Shown one piece after another: positions 1 to 5,292 of a DNA stretch of 9,245 nt. The position numbers and the translations under genes are program-made. This DNA comes from JAJPXI01 sp045602885 (GTDB lineage Bacteria > Bacillota > Clostridia > Oscillospirales > Oscillospiraceae). Where the stretch lies: assembly GCA_045602885.1 (NCBI GenBank), contig JAZSCJ010000090.1, positions 1-9,245 on the forward strand. Direction: 5' to 3'. The notes below the pieces were generated by a model, which was not told where the DNA came from, did no database searches, and saw only the letters and a list, made by a program, of their open reading frames with translations. Position 1 is the stretch's first letter. Each line of letters opens with the position of its first letter.

Positions 1-27
1 CCGGACACGTAAGTGTCCGGCGGTTTT
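1..27. terminator. Hairpin terminator at the window edge, possibly bidirectional
   Basis: CCGGACAC and GTGTCCGG form a perfect 8-bp stem closed by a GTAA (GNRA-type) loop at positions 1-20. On the plus strand it is followed by CGG and five T, so as drawn it is an intrinsic terminator for a plus-strand gene lying left of the window. The minus-strand bactofilin stops 24 bp away and would run into the same stem. Whether a T-tract also exists on that side cannot be seen, because the window ends at the hairpin. Confidence 0.75.
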
Positions 28-43
28 TACATATCGTTGTTGC

Positions 44-646
44 TTAGTCCAGATCTTCGCCGCGGGTCTCCACGTTGCCGCGAATGATGGCGCCACGGGC
101 AATGCTCATGGTACCGGTGGTGACATTACCCACCACCTTAGCGCCCTGTTCCAGCGCCATATTGTGCTGCACATCCAGATCACCGATGATGGTGCCGCCG
201 CTGGTCAGCATACCGGCGGTAACGTTACCGTTGACCGAGGATTCGCTGTTCAGATGCACCTGGTCGGAAACGCGGGCGTCACCGGTCAGACAACAGCCCT
301 CGATCTTCAGATTGCGGGCGGTAATGTTACCGGTCACGTCGGTACGCAGGGTCACATTGCCTTCAGCCAAAATGTCGCCCTTAAACTCGCCGTCGATCTC
401 CACCGAACCCTCCGAGCGCAGAATACCTTCCATGCGCGTACCGGGTGCCAGATAAGTCACGGGAAGGGAGAGCACCTTCAGCTCGGGGCCGTCGGAAGGA
501 CGGAATTGAACCACATTGCGCTCCAGAGCTTCGGTATCCAATGCCGCTGCAGTAGATTCCGTACCCTGAACCGATTCCTGAACAGGCTCTTTGCCTACAC
601 CGAACATATCAAACATGGCCTGATTAAAATTATCTTTTTTCGACAT
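44..646 (-). CDS. Bactofilin (polymer-forming cytoskeletal protein)
   Basis: This 200-residue protein has the bactofilin architecture. A hydrophilic N-terminal tail of about 60 residues precedes a beta-helix core from about residue 62 to 195, built of short repeats such as EGSVEIDGEFKGDI, GNVTLRTDVTGNI and GAIIRGNVE, with the Gly-Asn/Asp and Val/Ile pattern of the family. Bactofilins polymerise without nucleotide into filaments at the membrane and usually act as scaffolds for cell-wall enzymes. No transmembrane segment is visible, so membrane contact would come through the N-terminal tail or a partner. The ATG at 646 follows a GTGGGG ribosome binding site. The gene starts 20 bp after the stop of the deacetylase and appears co-transcribed with it from the promoter at 1670-1698, which suggests that the scaffold positions that enzyme. 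The family call is firm; the partnership is inferred. Confidence 0.93.
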   Translation of the reverse strand: MSKKDNFNQAMFDMFGVGKEPVQESVQGTESTAAALDTEALERNVVQFRPSDGPELKVLSLPVTYLAPGTRMEGILRSEGSVEIDGEFKGDILAEGNVTLRTDVTGNITARNLKIEGCCLTGDARVSDQVHLNSESSVNGNVTAGMLTSGGTIIGDLDVQHNMALEQGAKVVGNVTTGTMSIARGAIIRGNVETRGEDLD

Positions 647-666
647 GATAATACCCCACTCTTTCC

Positions 667-1602
667 TTAATCAAGATAACTCAGCAAAACCGGCATGGTG
701 TTGGGTTGAATCCGGTCAAACCGGTATCCTCTTTCCCGAAAACCTTCAATGATGTCATCCAGAGCCGCCGCGGTGCTGCTCTGTGCCGCACCGTCATGCA
801 TCAGCACCACGCCCCATTTTTTCCCTTGGGCGCTGCTGAATACATTGGCCAGCACCTCGTCCTCATCCAGAGGATGTGCCGTTGCGTCCTGCGCCGAAAT
901 ATTCCAGTCATGCGGCACAAATCCACGCCGCATCATTTCAGCGATCAGCTCCTGATAGAGTCCTTTGTTGTGGCTGTTGATGCTGCCACCCGGGAAACGG
1001 AAACAGGTGGGCGTCTCGCCGGTAACGTCACGAATCAGCACAAACAGCTGGTACATATCGTCCAGATATTCTTCCACCGAATGGTAGATTTGACTGTAAT
1101 TATGAGTGTAGGAATGCATCCCCAGTGTATGTCCCTGCTCCACAATTTCTTTCATCCGCTCAAAATCCGTTTCGTTGGATCGGCCGTTGATGAAAAAGGT
1201 GGCCTTGACATTCTGTTGCGCCAACGTTCTGAGGATTTTATCCGTGTTGGCCGTCGGGCCGTCATCAAAGGTGAGATAGATCATACCATCGGTCTGCACC
1301 AGTTCTCCCAAGGGCTGGGGTGCGTAAAAATCGGGGTACAGCGACTGATATTCCGGGACTGCAGGCGAGAACTCCGGCATATCACCCCCCGTCGGCTCGC
1401 CCGACTGGTTGGCATCTTGCTGCTGCATGGCCTGCATCTGCTGCTGCAGCTGCTCCACTTCCGCCTTGAGCAAGGCAACCTCTTTGGCCTGTCTTTGCGG
1501 CGCCGTTCCGAAACGGATCGCCAAAATAGTCGGAATTGCAATCAAAATGATTACACACAGCAGGATTAAGTTTTTGAAAAAACGCACACTGCCAAAATAC
1601 AT
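667..1602 (-). CDS. Membrane-anchored polysaccharide (peptidoglycan) deacetylase, NodB/CE4 family
   Basis: The 311-residue protein has an uncleaved-looking membrane anchor at about residues 8-29, a Gln-rich coiled coil at about 37-62, a Pro-rich linker, and a CE4 NodB-homology domain from about 107 to 300. All five catalytic motifs are present: TFDDGPT (Asp113 general base, Asp114 metal ligand), HSYTH (His163 and His167 metal ligands), RFPGG (202-206), DWN (232-234) and LMHDG (His269). It should therefore be an active metal-dependent deacetylase acting outside the membrane, most likely removing acetyl groups from peptidoglycan amino sugars; the exact substrate is not readable. I chose the ATG at 1602, with AAGGA 11 nt upstream. 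An in-frame TTG at 1632 would add ten residues but has no better ribosome binding site. The gene is the first of a two-gene unit with bactofilin. Confidence 0.92.
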   Translation of the reverse strand: MYFGSVRFFKNLILLCVIILIAIPTILAIRFGTAPQRQAKEVALLKAEVEQLQQQMQAMQQQDANQSGEPTGGDMPEFSPAVPEYQSLYPDFYAPQPLGELVQTDGMIYLTFDDGPTANTDKILRTLAQQNVKATFFINGRSNETDFERMKEIVEQGHTLGMHSYTHNYSQIYHSVEEYLDDMYQLFVLIRDVTGETPTCFRFPGGSINSHNKGLYQELIAEMMRRGFVPHDWNISAQDATAHPLDEDEVLANVFSSAQGKKWGVVLMHDGAAQSSTAAALDDIIEGFRERGYRFDRIQPNTMPVLLSYLD

Positions 1603-1669
1603 AAACCGATCGTTCCTTACTTCACGCTGCAAACGCAGTTTCAGAAATTTCGATGCATATACTCAAACA

Positions 1670-1698
1670 ATTATAAAGAATTATCCATCGAATTGCAA
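1670..1698 (-). promoter_or_regulatory. Sigma-A promoter of the deacetylase-bactofilin unit
   Basis: On the minus strand a -35 box TTGCAA (1693-1698) is separated by exactly 17 bp from a perfect -10 box TATAAT (1670-1675). Transcription should begin near 1663, giving a leader of about 60 nt before the ATG at 1602. This makes the deacetylase-bactofilin pair independent of the rpsB-tsf operon upstream. Confidence 0.88.
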
Positions 1699-1751
1699 TA
1701 GCTCTTTGTCGATATTTGCATCAAAACAGTCTTTTTGCTCAAGTTTTCCAC

Positions 1752-1783
1752 AAAAAACAACCGGGCGCTTACGCGCCCGGTTG
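1752..1783 (-). terminator. Second (duplicated) tsf-type intrinsic terminator
   Basis: CAACCGGGCGC and GCGCCCGGTTG form a perfect 11-bp stem (1758-1768 with 1773-1783). The loop reads GTAA in the transcript and six U follow (1752-1757). It duplicates the terminator at 1976-2007 but has no wobble pair. It acts as a back-up terminator for rpsB-tsf and insulates the deacetylase promoter, which lies 53 bp downstream. Confidence 0.92.
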
Positions 1784-1796
1784 CAATAAACTCGGA

Positions 1797-1838
1797 TTAG
1801 TTGCCAGCCAGCTGCTTGGCGATCTCTTCTGCGAAGTT
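1797..1838 (-). pseudogene. Fragment of tsf: last 13 codons and stop
   Basis: Read on the minus strand these 42 bases encode NFAEEIAKQLAGN followed by TAA, identical in protein sequence to the C-terminus of the intact EF-Ts. The two base differences from the intact gene are both silent third-codon positions (GAG ATC here, GAA ATT in tsf). There is no start codon or upstream coding sequence in this frame, so it is a non-coding relic of a duplication or allele exchange. Confidence 0.9.
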
Positions 1839-1972
1839 GGCCCCACTCGGCTTGCGCCGCATGGGGTCCCCGCTCTTTTCAATGCTCGGGCGAAGTGAAT
1901 TCGCCCTGCGCAAATCTCCGCCTGCGGCTTCGATTTGACGCGCCACTCGGCGCGAGAGCAGGAGAACTTCGC
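1831..1972. repeat. Hairpin-rich intergenic element bounded by 8-bp inverted repeats
   Basis: GCGAAGTT at 1831-1838 and AACTTCGC at 1965-1972 are perfect inverted repeats enclosing about 126 bp with four hairpins in a row. (1) 1839-1869: interrupted stem closed by a CGGC/GCCG helix, with a GCAA loop when read on the minus strand. (2) 1888-1906: GGGCGAA/TTCGCCC, a perfect 7-bp stem. (3) 1911-1937: CAAATC/GATTTG around a CCG/CGG inner stem. (4) 1939-1954: CGCGCC/GGCGCG, a perfect 6-bp stem. No reading frame in it looks like a real gene. The design resembles REP/MITE-type non-autonomous repeats or a structured RNA. Whether it is repeated elsewhere in the genome cannot be seen here. The left boundary is ambiguous, because the terminal AACTTCGC coincides with tsf codons. 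Confidence 0.65.
1958..1972 (+). repeat. 15-bp inverted copy of tsf codons
   Basis: GCAGGAGAACTTCGC here is the exact reverse complement of 2056-2070, inside the intact tsf gene (codons for QENFA). The two arms face each other across the real tsf terminator and stop codon. A perfect 15-base match at this distance is unlikely by chance and ties the end of the hairpin-rich element to the tsf sequence. Confidence 0.85.
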
Positions 1973-1974
1973 CG

Positions 1975-2063
1975 CAAAAAACAACCAGGCGCTTACGCGC
2001 CCGGTTGTAATCATCTTCCGATTAGTTGCCAGCCAGCTGCTTGGCAATTTCTTCTGCGAAGTT
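1975..2063 (-). repeat. Direct repeat copy B (genuine tsf 3' end plus terminator)
   Basis: This is the partner of the repeat at 1751-1838. This copy is continuous with the full tsf coding sequence, so it is the functional one. The start-to-start offset between the copies is 224 bp. Confidence 0.93.
1976..2007 (-). terminator. Intrinsic terminator of rpsB-tsf
   Basis: Arms at 1982-1992 and 1997-2007 form an 11-bp stem containing one G-U wobble. The transcript loop is GTAA and a run of six U follows (1976-1981). It begins 14 bp after the tsf stop codon. Confidence 0.92.
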
Positions 2064-2942
2064 CTCCTGCTTCTTCTCGATGCCCTCGCCCTTCTCAAAG
2101 CGAACAGCGGTCTTGAAGGTGATGGTGCCGCCCAGAGCCTTGGCAGCGTTGGCCAGGTACTTCTCCACGGTCACGTCGCCGTCCTTGACGAACTCCTGCT
2201 GCAGCAGGCAGTTCTCGGTGTAGAACTTGTTGAGCTTGCCCTCAACGATCTTCTCCTTGACCTGGTCGGGCTTGTTGGCCATCTTGGGATCGTTGGCCAT
2301 CTGAGCCAGCATGATCTTCTTCTCCTCATCCAGAACGTCCTGAGTGACCTCGGACTTGTCCCAGAAGCGGGGGTTCAGAGCGGCGATCTGCATGGCAGCG
2401 TCCTTACCGGCCTCGGTAACCTGCTCGGCAGTCAGGTTGGTCTCCAGGTTGACCAGAACGCCGACCTTGCCGCCGGCGTGGATATAGGGAACCGAAACGC
2501 CCTCGGTGTAGAAGGCAAAGCGGCGAACCTGAATGTTCTCGCCGATGACCAGCACCATCTCCTGCTGCTGCTGGGTCACGGTCATATCGGTGCCGGCGAA
2601 CTTGCACTCCATCAGAGCGTCCAGATCGGCGGGCTTGTTGGCGGCCACGGTAGCGGCAACGCCCTTAACAAAGTCAACGAACTTGTCGTTCTTGGCCACA
2701 AAGTCGGTCTCGGCGTTGACCTCAACGACCACGCCCACGCCATCCACAACAGCGGCGTAAGCCATACCCTCGGCGGCGATGCGGCCGGCCTTCTTCTGGG
2801 AAGCAGCCAGACCCTTTTCACGCAGGATCTCAACCGCCTTGTCCATGTTGCCGTCGGCCTCGGCCAGAGCCTTCTTGCAGTCCATCATGCCGACACCGGT
2901 CATCTCGCGCAGGTTCTTAACATCAGCTGCGGTAAAAGCCAT
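2022..2942 (-). CDS. tsf: Translation elongation factor Ts
   Basis: EF-Ts is the guanine-nucleotide exchange factor that regenerates EF-Tu-GTP in the cytosol. The 306-residue protein begins with the UBA-like N-terminal module (MAFTAADVKNLREMTG, then GVGMMDCKKAL at about 16-26). It carries the EF-Tu-contacting TDFVAKN motif at about 79-85 and the core-domain segment PYIHAGGKVGVLV at about 152-164. Full length and an undisturbed frame indicate a working gene. The ATG at 2942 is chosen because GGAGG sits 8 nt upstream; an in-frame TTG at 2957 would overlap that site. It lies 92 bp downstream of rpsB, the standard bacterial order. Unusually, its last 14 codons and terminator are repeated downstream (1751-1838). 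Confidence 0.98.
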   Translation of the reverse strand: MAFTAADVKNLREMTGVGMMDCKKALAEADGNMDKAVEILREKGLAASQKKAGRIAAEGMAYAAVVDGVGVVVEVNAETDFVAKNDKFVDFVKGVAATVAANKPADLDALMECKFAGTDMTVTQQQQEMVLVIGENIQVRRFAFYTEGVSVPYIHAGGKVGVLVNLETNLTAEQVTEAGKDAAMQIAALNPRFWDKSEVTQDVLDEEKKIMLAQMANDPKMANKPDQVKEKIVEGKLNKFYTENCLLQQEFVKDGDVTVEKYLANAAKALGGTITFKTAVRFEKGEGIEKKQENFAEEIAKQLAGN

Positions 2943-2950
2943 TTTAAATT

Positions 2951-2955
2951 CCTCC
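2951..2955 (-). promoter_or_regulatory. Ribosome binding site of tsf
   Basis: GGAGG lies 8 nt before the ATG at 2942. It decides the start, because the alternative TTG codon at 2955-2957 overlaps this motif. Confidence 0.85.
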
Positions 2956-2978
2956 AATAAATTATTTTAAAACTAAAT

Positions 2979-3011
2979 GAGCGCCCACCCGCCACAGGCG
3001 GGCGGGCGCTC
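2979..3011 (-). promoter_or_regulatory. Strong hairpin between rpsB and tsf (attenuator-like)
   Basis: On the minus strand GAGCGCCCGCCCGCC and GGCGGGTGGGCGCTC form a 15-bp GC-rich stem with one G-U pair and a 3-nt loop. It is followed by ATTTAGTTTTAAAAT, which contains only a short, interrupted U stretch. It starts 23 bp after the rpsB stop codon. The weak U-tract fits partial termination, RNA processing or protection of the upstream 3' end, setting S2 above or apart from EF-Ts. No separate promoter for tsf is evident in the remaining gap. Confidence 0.75.
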
Positions 3012-3034
3012 CAAACCTTAGAACTCTTTTACGC

Positions 3035-3751
3035 TTACTCTGCGGCGGGAGCCTCAGCGACAGCGTCCTGGCCCTGACGGCCTTCCTGAATGGCGTTGGC
3101 CATGACGGAAGCGATCAGCTTGATGGCGCGGATGGCGTCATCGTTGCCGGGGATCACGTAGTCGATCTCATCGGGATCGCAGTTGGTGTCAACGATGGCG
3201 ACGATGGGGATGTTCAGCTTGCGGGCCTCGTTGATGGCGTTGCGCTCCTTGCGGGGGTCAACGACAAACAGAGCAGCGGGGATCTTCTTCATCTCGGTCA
3301 CGCCGCCCAGGTACTTCTCCAGCTTAGCGATCTCGCCCATGTGCTTCATGACTTCCTTCTTGGGCAGCATGTCGAAGGTGCCGTCCTCCTGCATCTTCTT
3401 CAGCTGAGCCAGACGGTCCACACGGCCGCGCATGGTCTTGAAGTTGGTCAGCATACCGCCCAGCCAGCGGGCGTTGACCCAGTACATGCCGCAACGGGCG
3501 GCCTCTTCACGGATGGCGTCCTGAGCCTGCTTCTTGGTACCAACGAACAGCATGGTGCCGCCCTGCTCGGAGATGGAGCGAACAAAGTTGTAAGCTTCCT
3601 CCAGCTTCTTCACGGTCTTCTGCAGGTCAATGATATAAATACCATTGCGCTCGGTGTAAATGTAGGTTGCCATCTTGGGGTTCCAGCGACGGGTCTGGTG
3701 GCCAAAGTGAACACCGGCCTCCAGAAGCTGCTTCATGGATACGACTGCCAT
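3035..3751 (-). CDS. rpsB: 30S ribosomal protein S2
   Basis: S2 is a late-assembling small-subunit protein at the head-body junction of the 30S particle, near S1 in species that have it. The 238-residue sequence has the family landmarks: the N-terminal block MKQLLEAGVHFGHQTRRWNP, then YIYTERNGIYIIDLQKT, the segment ARWLGGMLTNFKT, the VVDPRKE block and the C-terminal IVDTNCDPDEIDYVIPGNDDA. The length is typical, with a short Ala/Glu-rich tail. The ATG at 3751 has AAAGGAGG 8 nt upstream. It is the first gene of the rpsB-tsf operon, with its promoter at 3861-3889 and a structured leader. Confidence 0.98.
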   Translation of the reverse strand: MAVVSMKQLLEAGVHFGHQTRRWNPKMATYIYTERNGIYIIDLQKTVKKLEEAYNFVRSISEQGGTMLFVGTKKQAQDAIREEAARCGMYWVNARWLGGMLTNFKTMRGRVDRLAQLKKMQEDGTFDMLPKKEVMKHMGEIAKLEKYLGGVTEMKKIPAALFVVDPRKERNAINEARKLNIPIVAIVDTNCDPDEIDYVIPGNDDAIRAIKLIASVMANAIQEGRQGQDAVAEAPAAE

Positions 3752-3795
3752 AAAAAATTCCTCCTTTAATTGTTATTACCTCTGGGCGCTTCATT

Positions 3796-3833
3796 CAGGC
3801 AACTCCACTCCGTTCGGAGCAGCCGGAGCCCTG
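3796..3833 (-). promoter_or_regulatory. Structured 5' leader of rpsB, candidate autoregulatory site
   Basis: The leader of about 100 nt folds into one stacked stem-loop. CAGG/CCTG pairs outside (3830-3833 with 3796-3799), then CTCC/GGAG (3825-3828 with 3803-3806), then CTCC/GGAG closing a GAAC loop (3808-3819), with asymmetric internal loops between them. Feedback of S2 on rpsB leaders is known in gammaproteobacteria. I do not recognise a described clostridial motif here, so a regulatory role is inferred from position and pairing only. Confidence 0.5.
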
Positions 3834-3860
3834 TCCGCCTCCCATGCGTAATGCCTTGGT

Positions 3861-3889
3861 ATTTTATCACTACAAAACACTTTTTGCAA
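3861..3889 (-). promoter_or_regulatory. Sigma-A promoter of rpsB-tsf
   Basis: On the minus strand a -35 box TTGCAA (3884-3889) is 17 bp from a -10 box TAAAAT (3861-3866). The predicted start near 3854 gives a leader of about 100 nt. The -35 box lies 18 bp beyond the ylmC-like stop codon, and no terminator hairpin intervenes. Confidence 0.87.
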
Positions 3890-3907
3890 GCATTTTTTCA
3901 TTTTTAT

Positions 3908-4156
3908 TTATTTTTCTTTGGTTTCCCCTTCCACCAGAATGATATCCTCCCCAAATCGCCGCACGCTGTGCCACGGGAAAACCCGTTCCCGCTCCCGGCC
4001 CAAAAGTCCAAAAAAGCGCAGCCGACCGGGTACGATCAGCGCCCGGATAAGCCCGGTTTCCAGATCCAGCTCCATATCGCCCACATAACCGTACCGGGCC
4101 CCACTATGGATATCGATGATCTCCTTGCTGCGCAATTGTGTGATTCGACTGTCCAT
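3908..4156 (-). CDS. YlmC/YmxH-family PRC-barrel protein (sporulation-associated)
   Basis: This 82-residue protein matches the YlmC/YmxH family. The start MDSRITQLRSKEIIDI is followed by GYVGDMELDLETGLIRALIVPG and a segment with FFGLLGRERE, FPWHSVRRFGEDIILVE, forming one PRC-barrel-like domain across nearly the whole length. Family members are small soluble proteins found mainly in endospore formers and tied to sporulation; the biochemical role is unknown. The frame stays open upstream on this strand, but family similarity begins at the ATG at 4156, preceded by a modest GGCGGC purine-rich site, and the upstream part is a shadow of the plus-strand gene. No convincing sigma-A promoter was found; TATTAT at 4197-4202 has no good -35 box, so a sporulation sigma factor is possible. 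There is no terminator before rpsB, so read-through is likely. Confidence 0.88.
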   Translation of the reverse strand: MDSRITQLRSKEIIDIHSGARYGYVGDMELDLETGLIRALIVPGRLRFFGLLGRERERVFPWHSVRRFGEDIILVEGETKEK

Positions 4157-4243
4157 TTTCGCCGCCTTTCCCCATATTAAGCGCCTGCTTGCGTTCATAA
4201 TAACGATGATCCAAGGAACATTTATGTGAAAGCCGGGTGACTT

Positions 4244-5053
4244 ATGAGAATGACACGATGGCAGAAGCGACTTTGCCGCATTCTGCTTTTGATTGCGGCG
4301 GTTTGTCTGAGCGTTTACCTGCTTCAGCGTTTTTTCGCCCACCGAACCGGCCGCTTTGTTCCCACCTACCCCCAAGTGGCACTGACGGAAGAGACCGACC
4401 CGAAAACTCTCCTGCTGCAGACCGGGCTGGGCTCCATCGCCGCCGGGCAACTTGATCTCACCGCACGTAAGGCGGCGCAGCAGGCCTTTTTTGCCCAGCG
4501 CGAGGTGGTCTGCACCCCTCTTCTGGGGTGGTTTACCCGGGAGGATCGTCTGGCCAACGGAGGGTGTCCGCCTGCCACCGCCTTGCAGCCGGGCGACATT
4601 CTGATCACGCTGTCCACCCACTCCGCCGGTTGGCGGCATGGACACGCCGCCCTGGTCATTGATGCAGACACCACGCTGGAAGCGACCGTTTGGGGCAGCA
4701 ACTCCTCCCTTGCCAGCACCCGAAGCTGGCACACCTATTCCGGCTACGCCGTTTTACGGGTCAAGGGAAGCACCCCCGAATTGCGCCAGCAGGTGGTGCA
4801 GTACAGTCTGGAGCATCTGCTGGACGTACCCTATCATCTCAGCGCCGGTTGGATCGGCCCCAAGGCGCCTGCACCCCAGGACCGCTCGTTTGGCGTACAA
4901 TGCTCCTACCTGGTTTGGTACGCCTGGATGCAGCACGGGTATGATTTGGATCGTGACGGCGGCGGTCTGGTCACTTCCCATGACCTGCTTGCATCCGACC
5001 AGCTGGAAGTGGTTCAGGTCTTCGGCATGGATCCGCAGTTTTTCGTAGACTGA
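4244..5053 (+). CDS. Membrane-anchored permuted NlpC/P60 cysteine hydrolase (YiiX/YycO-like)
   Basis: The 269-residue protein has an N-terminal membrane anchor or signal at about residues 9-29, then a region of about 80 residues without recognised motifs, then a permuted papain-like domain. Its landmarks run in permuted order: PGDILIT (116-122), WRHGHAALVID with candidate catalytic His132 or His134, TLEAT with Glu146, and finally GVQCSYLVWYAW with candidate nucleophile Cys220. In this fold the His precedes the Cys, unlike classical NlpC/P60 endopeptidases. Members are thought to act as amidases or esterases on peptides, lipids or cell-wall material; the substrate is unknown. It probably works outside the membrane. 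The start could be ATG 4244 or ATG 4250, both after GGGTGA at 4235-4240. It is divergent from the ylmC-like gene with an 87-bp gap and is followed by a weak terminator. Confidence 0.78.
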   Translation: MRMTRWQKRLCRILLLIAAVCLSVYLLQRFFAHRTGRFVPTYPQVALTEETDPKTLLLQTGLGSIAAGQLDLTARKAAQQAFFAQREVVCTPLLGWFTREDRLANGGCPPATALQPGDILITLSTHSAGWRHGHAALVIDADTTLEATVWGSNSSLASTRSWHTYSGYAVLRVKGSTPELRQQVVQYSLEHLLDVPYHLSAGWIGPKAPAPQDRSFGVQCSYLVWYAWMQHGYDLDRDGGGLVTSHDLLASDQLEVVQVFGMDPQFFVD

Positions 5054-5086
5054 CGTCCGATCTGCATAAAAACCGACAAACACAGT

Positions 5087-5108
5087 GCAGTCTGATGGCT
5101 GCTTTTCT
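5087..5108 (+). terminator. Probable weak terminator of the cysteine hydrolase gene
   Basis: GCAGTC and GGCTGC pair over 6 bp (one T-G wobble) around a TGAT loop, followed immediately by TTTTCTT. It lies 33 bp after the stop codon. The stem is short, so termination may be incomplete. Confidence 0.5.
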
Positions 5109-5257
5109 TACAAAATGCGTCTTTTTTCTTGTATAACGATGTGTATAATTGTGTTTTGGGTGTTTTTCCGCTGTTTTTGACTGTTTTTGCGCATTTTATC
5201 GCTTGATGACGTGCAATTACATCGTTCCCTATTTCTGCAAATTTTTTCATTTTTCTG

Positions 5258-5286
5258 TTTCCATCGTTTTTCTTTTGTGCTATACT
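5258..5286 (+). promoter_or_regulatory. Extended -10 promoter of the EAL-domain gene
   Basis: TGC directly precedes the -10 box TATACT (5281-5286), giving the TGn extension. A -35-like TTTCCA (5258-5263, four of six consensus bases) lies exactly 17 bp upstream. Transcription should start near 5293. A TATAAT at 5144-5149 further upstream lacks a usable -35 box and is less convincing. Confidence 0.68.
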
Positions 5287-5292
5287 TAATAT

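Larger units (their letters stand above)
1751..1838 (-). repeat. Direct repeat copy A (duplicated tsf 3' end plus terminator)
   Basis: This stretch matches 1975-2063 in the same orientation. By eye there are 7 substitutions and one single-base gap over 89 columns, about 91 percent identity. It carries, in minus-strand order, the last 13 sense codons of tsf, the stop codon, a short spacer and the complete terminator with its T-tract. Homology stops abruptly at 1839 on the tsf side and near 1751 on the other. Confidence 0.93.

Noticed and set aside
1831..1972. Classical insertion sequence remnant
   Set aside because: There is no transposase coding trace and no short target-site duplication. 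The boundaries coincide with tsf homology instead, so it is called only a structured repeat element.
1751..2070. CRISPR array interpretation of the repeated tsf tail
   Set aside because: There are only two repeat copies, the repeat contains coding sequence and a terminator, and there are no further spacers or cas genes.
1769..2098. 109-residue minus-strand open frame spanning the duplicated region
   Set aside because: It is in a different frame from tsf, crosses a terminator, and its internal repeat (SSWLATN twice) merely reflects the DNA duplication. No ribosome binding site or family signal.
1935..2960. 341-residue plus-strand open frame
   Set aside because: It is the antisense shadow of tsf, rich in Leu, Gly and His from GC-rich reverse codons, and it runs over the terminator and repeat.
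3908..4732. Long 274-residue version of the ylmC-like gene
   Set aside because: Only the last 82 residues match the family. The upstream part is antisense to the cysteine hydrolase and has low-complexity Gly/Gln/Arg-rich composition.
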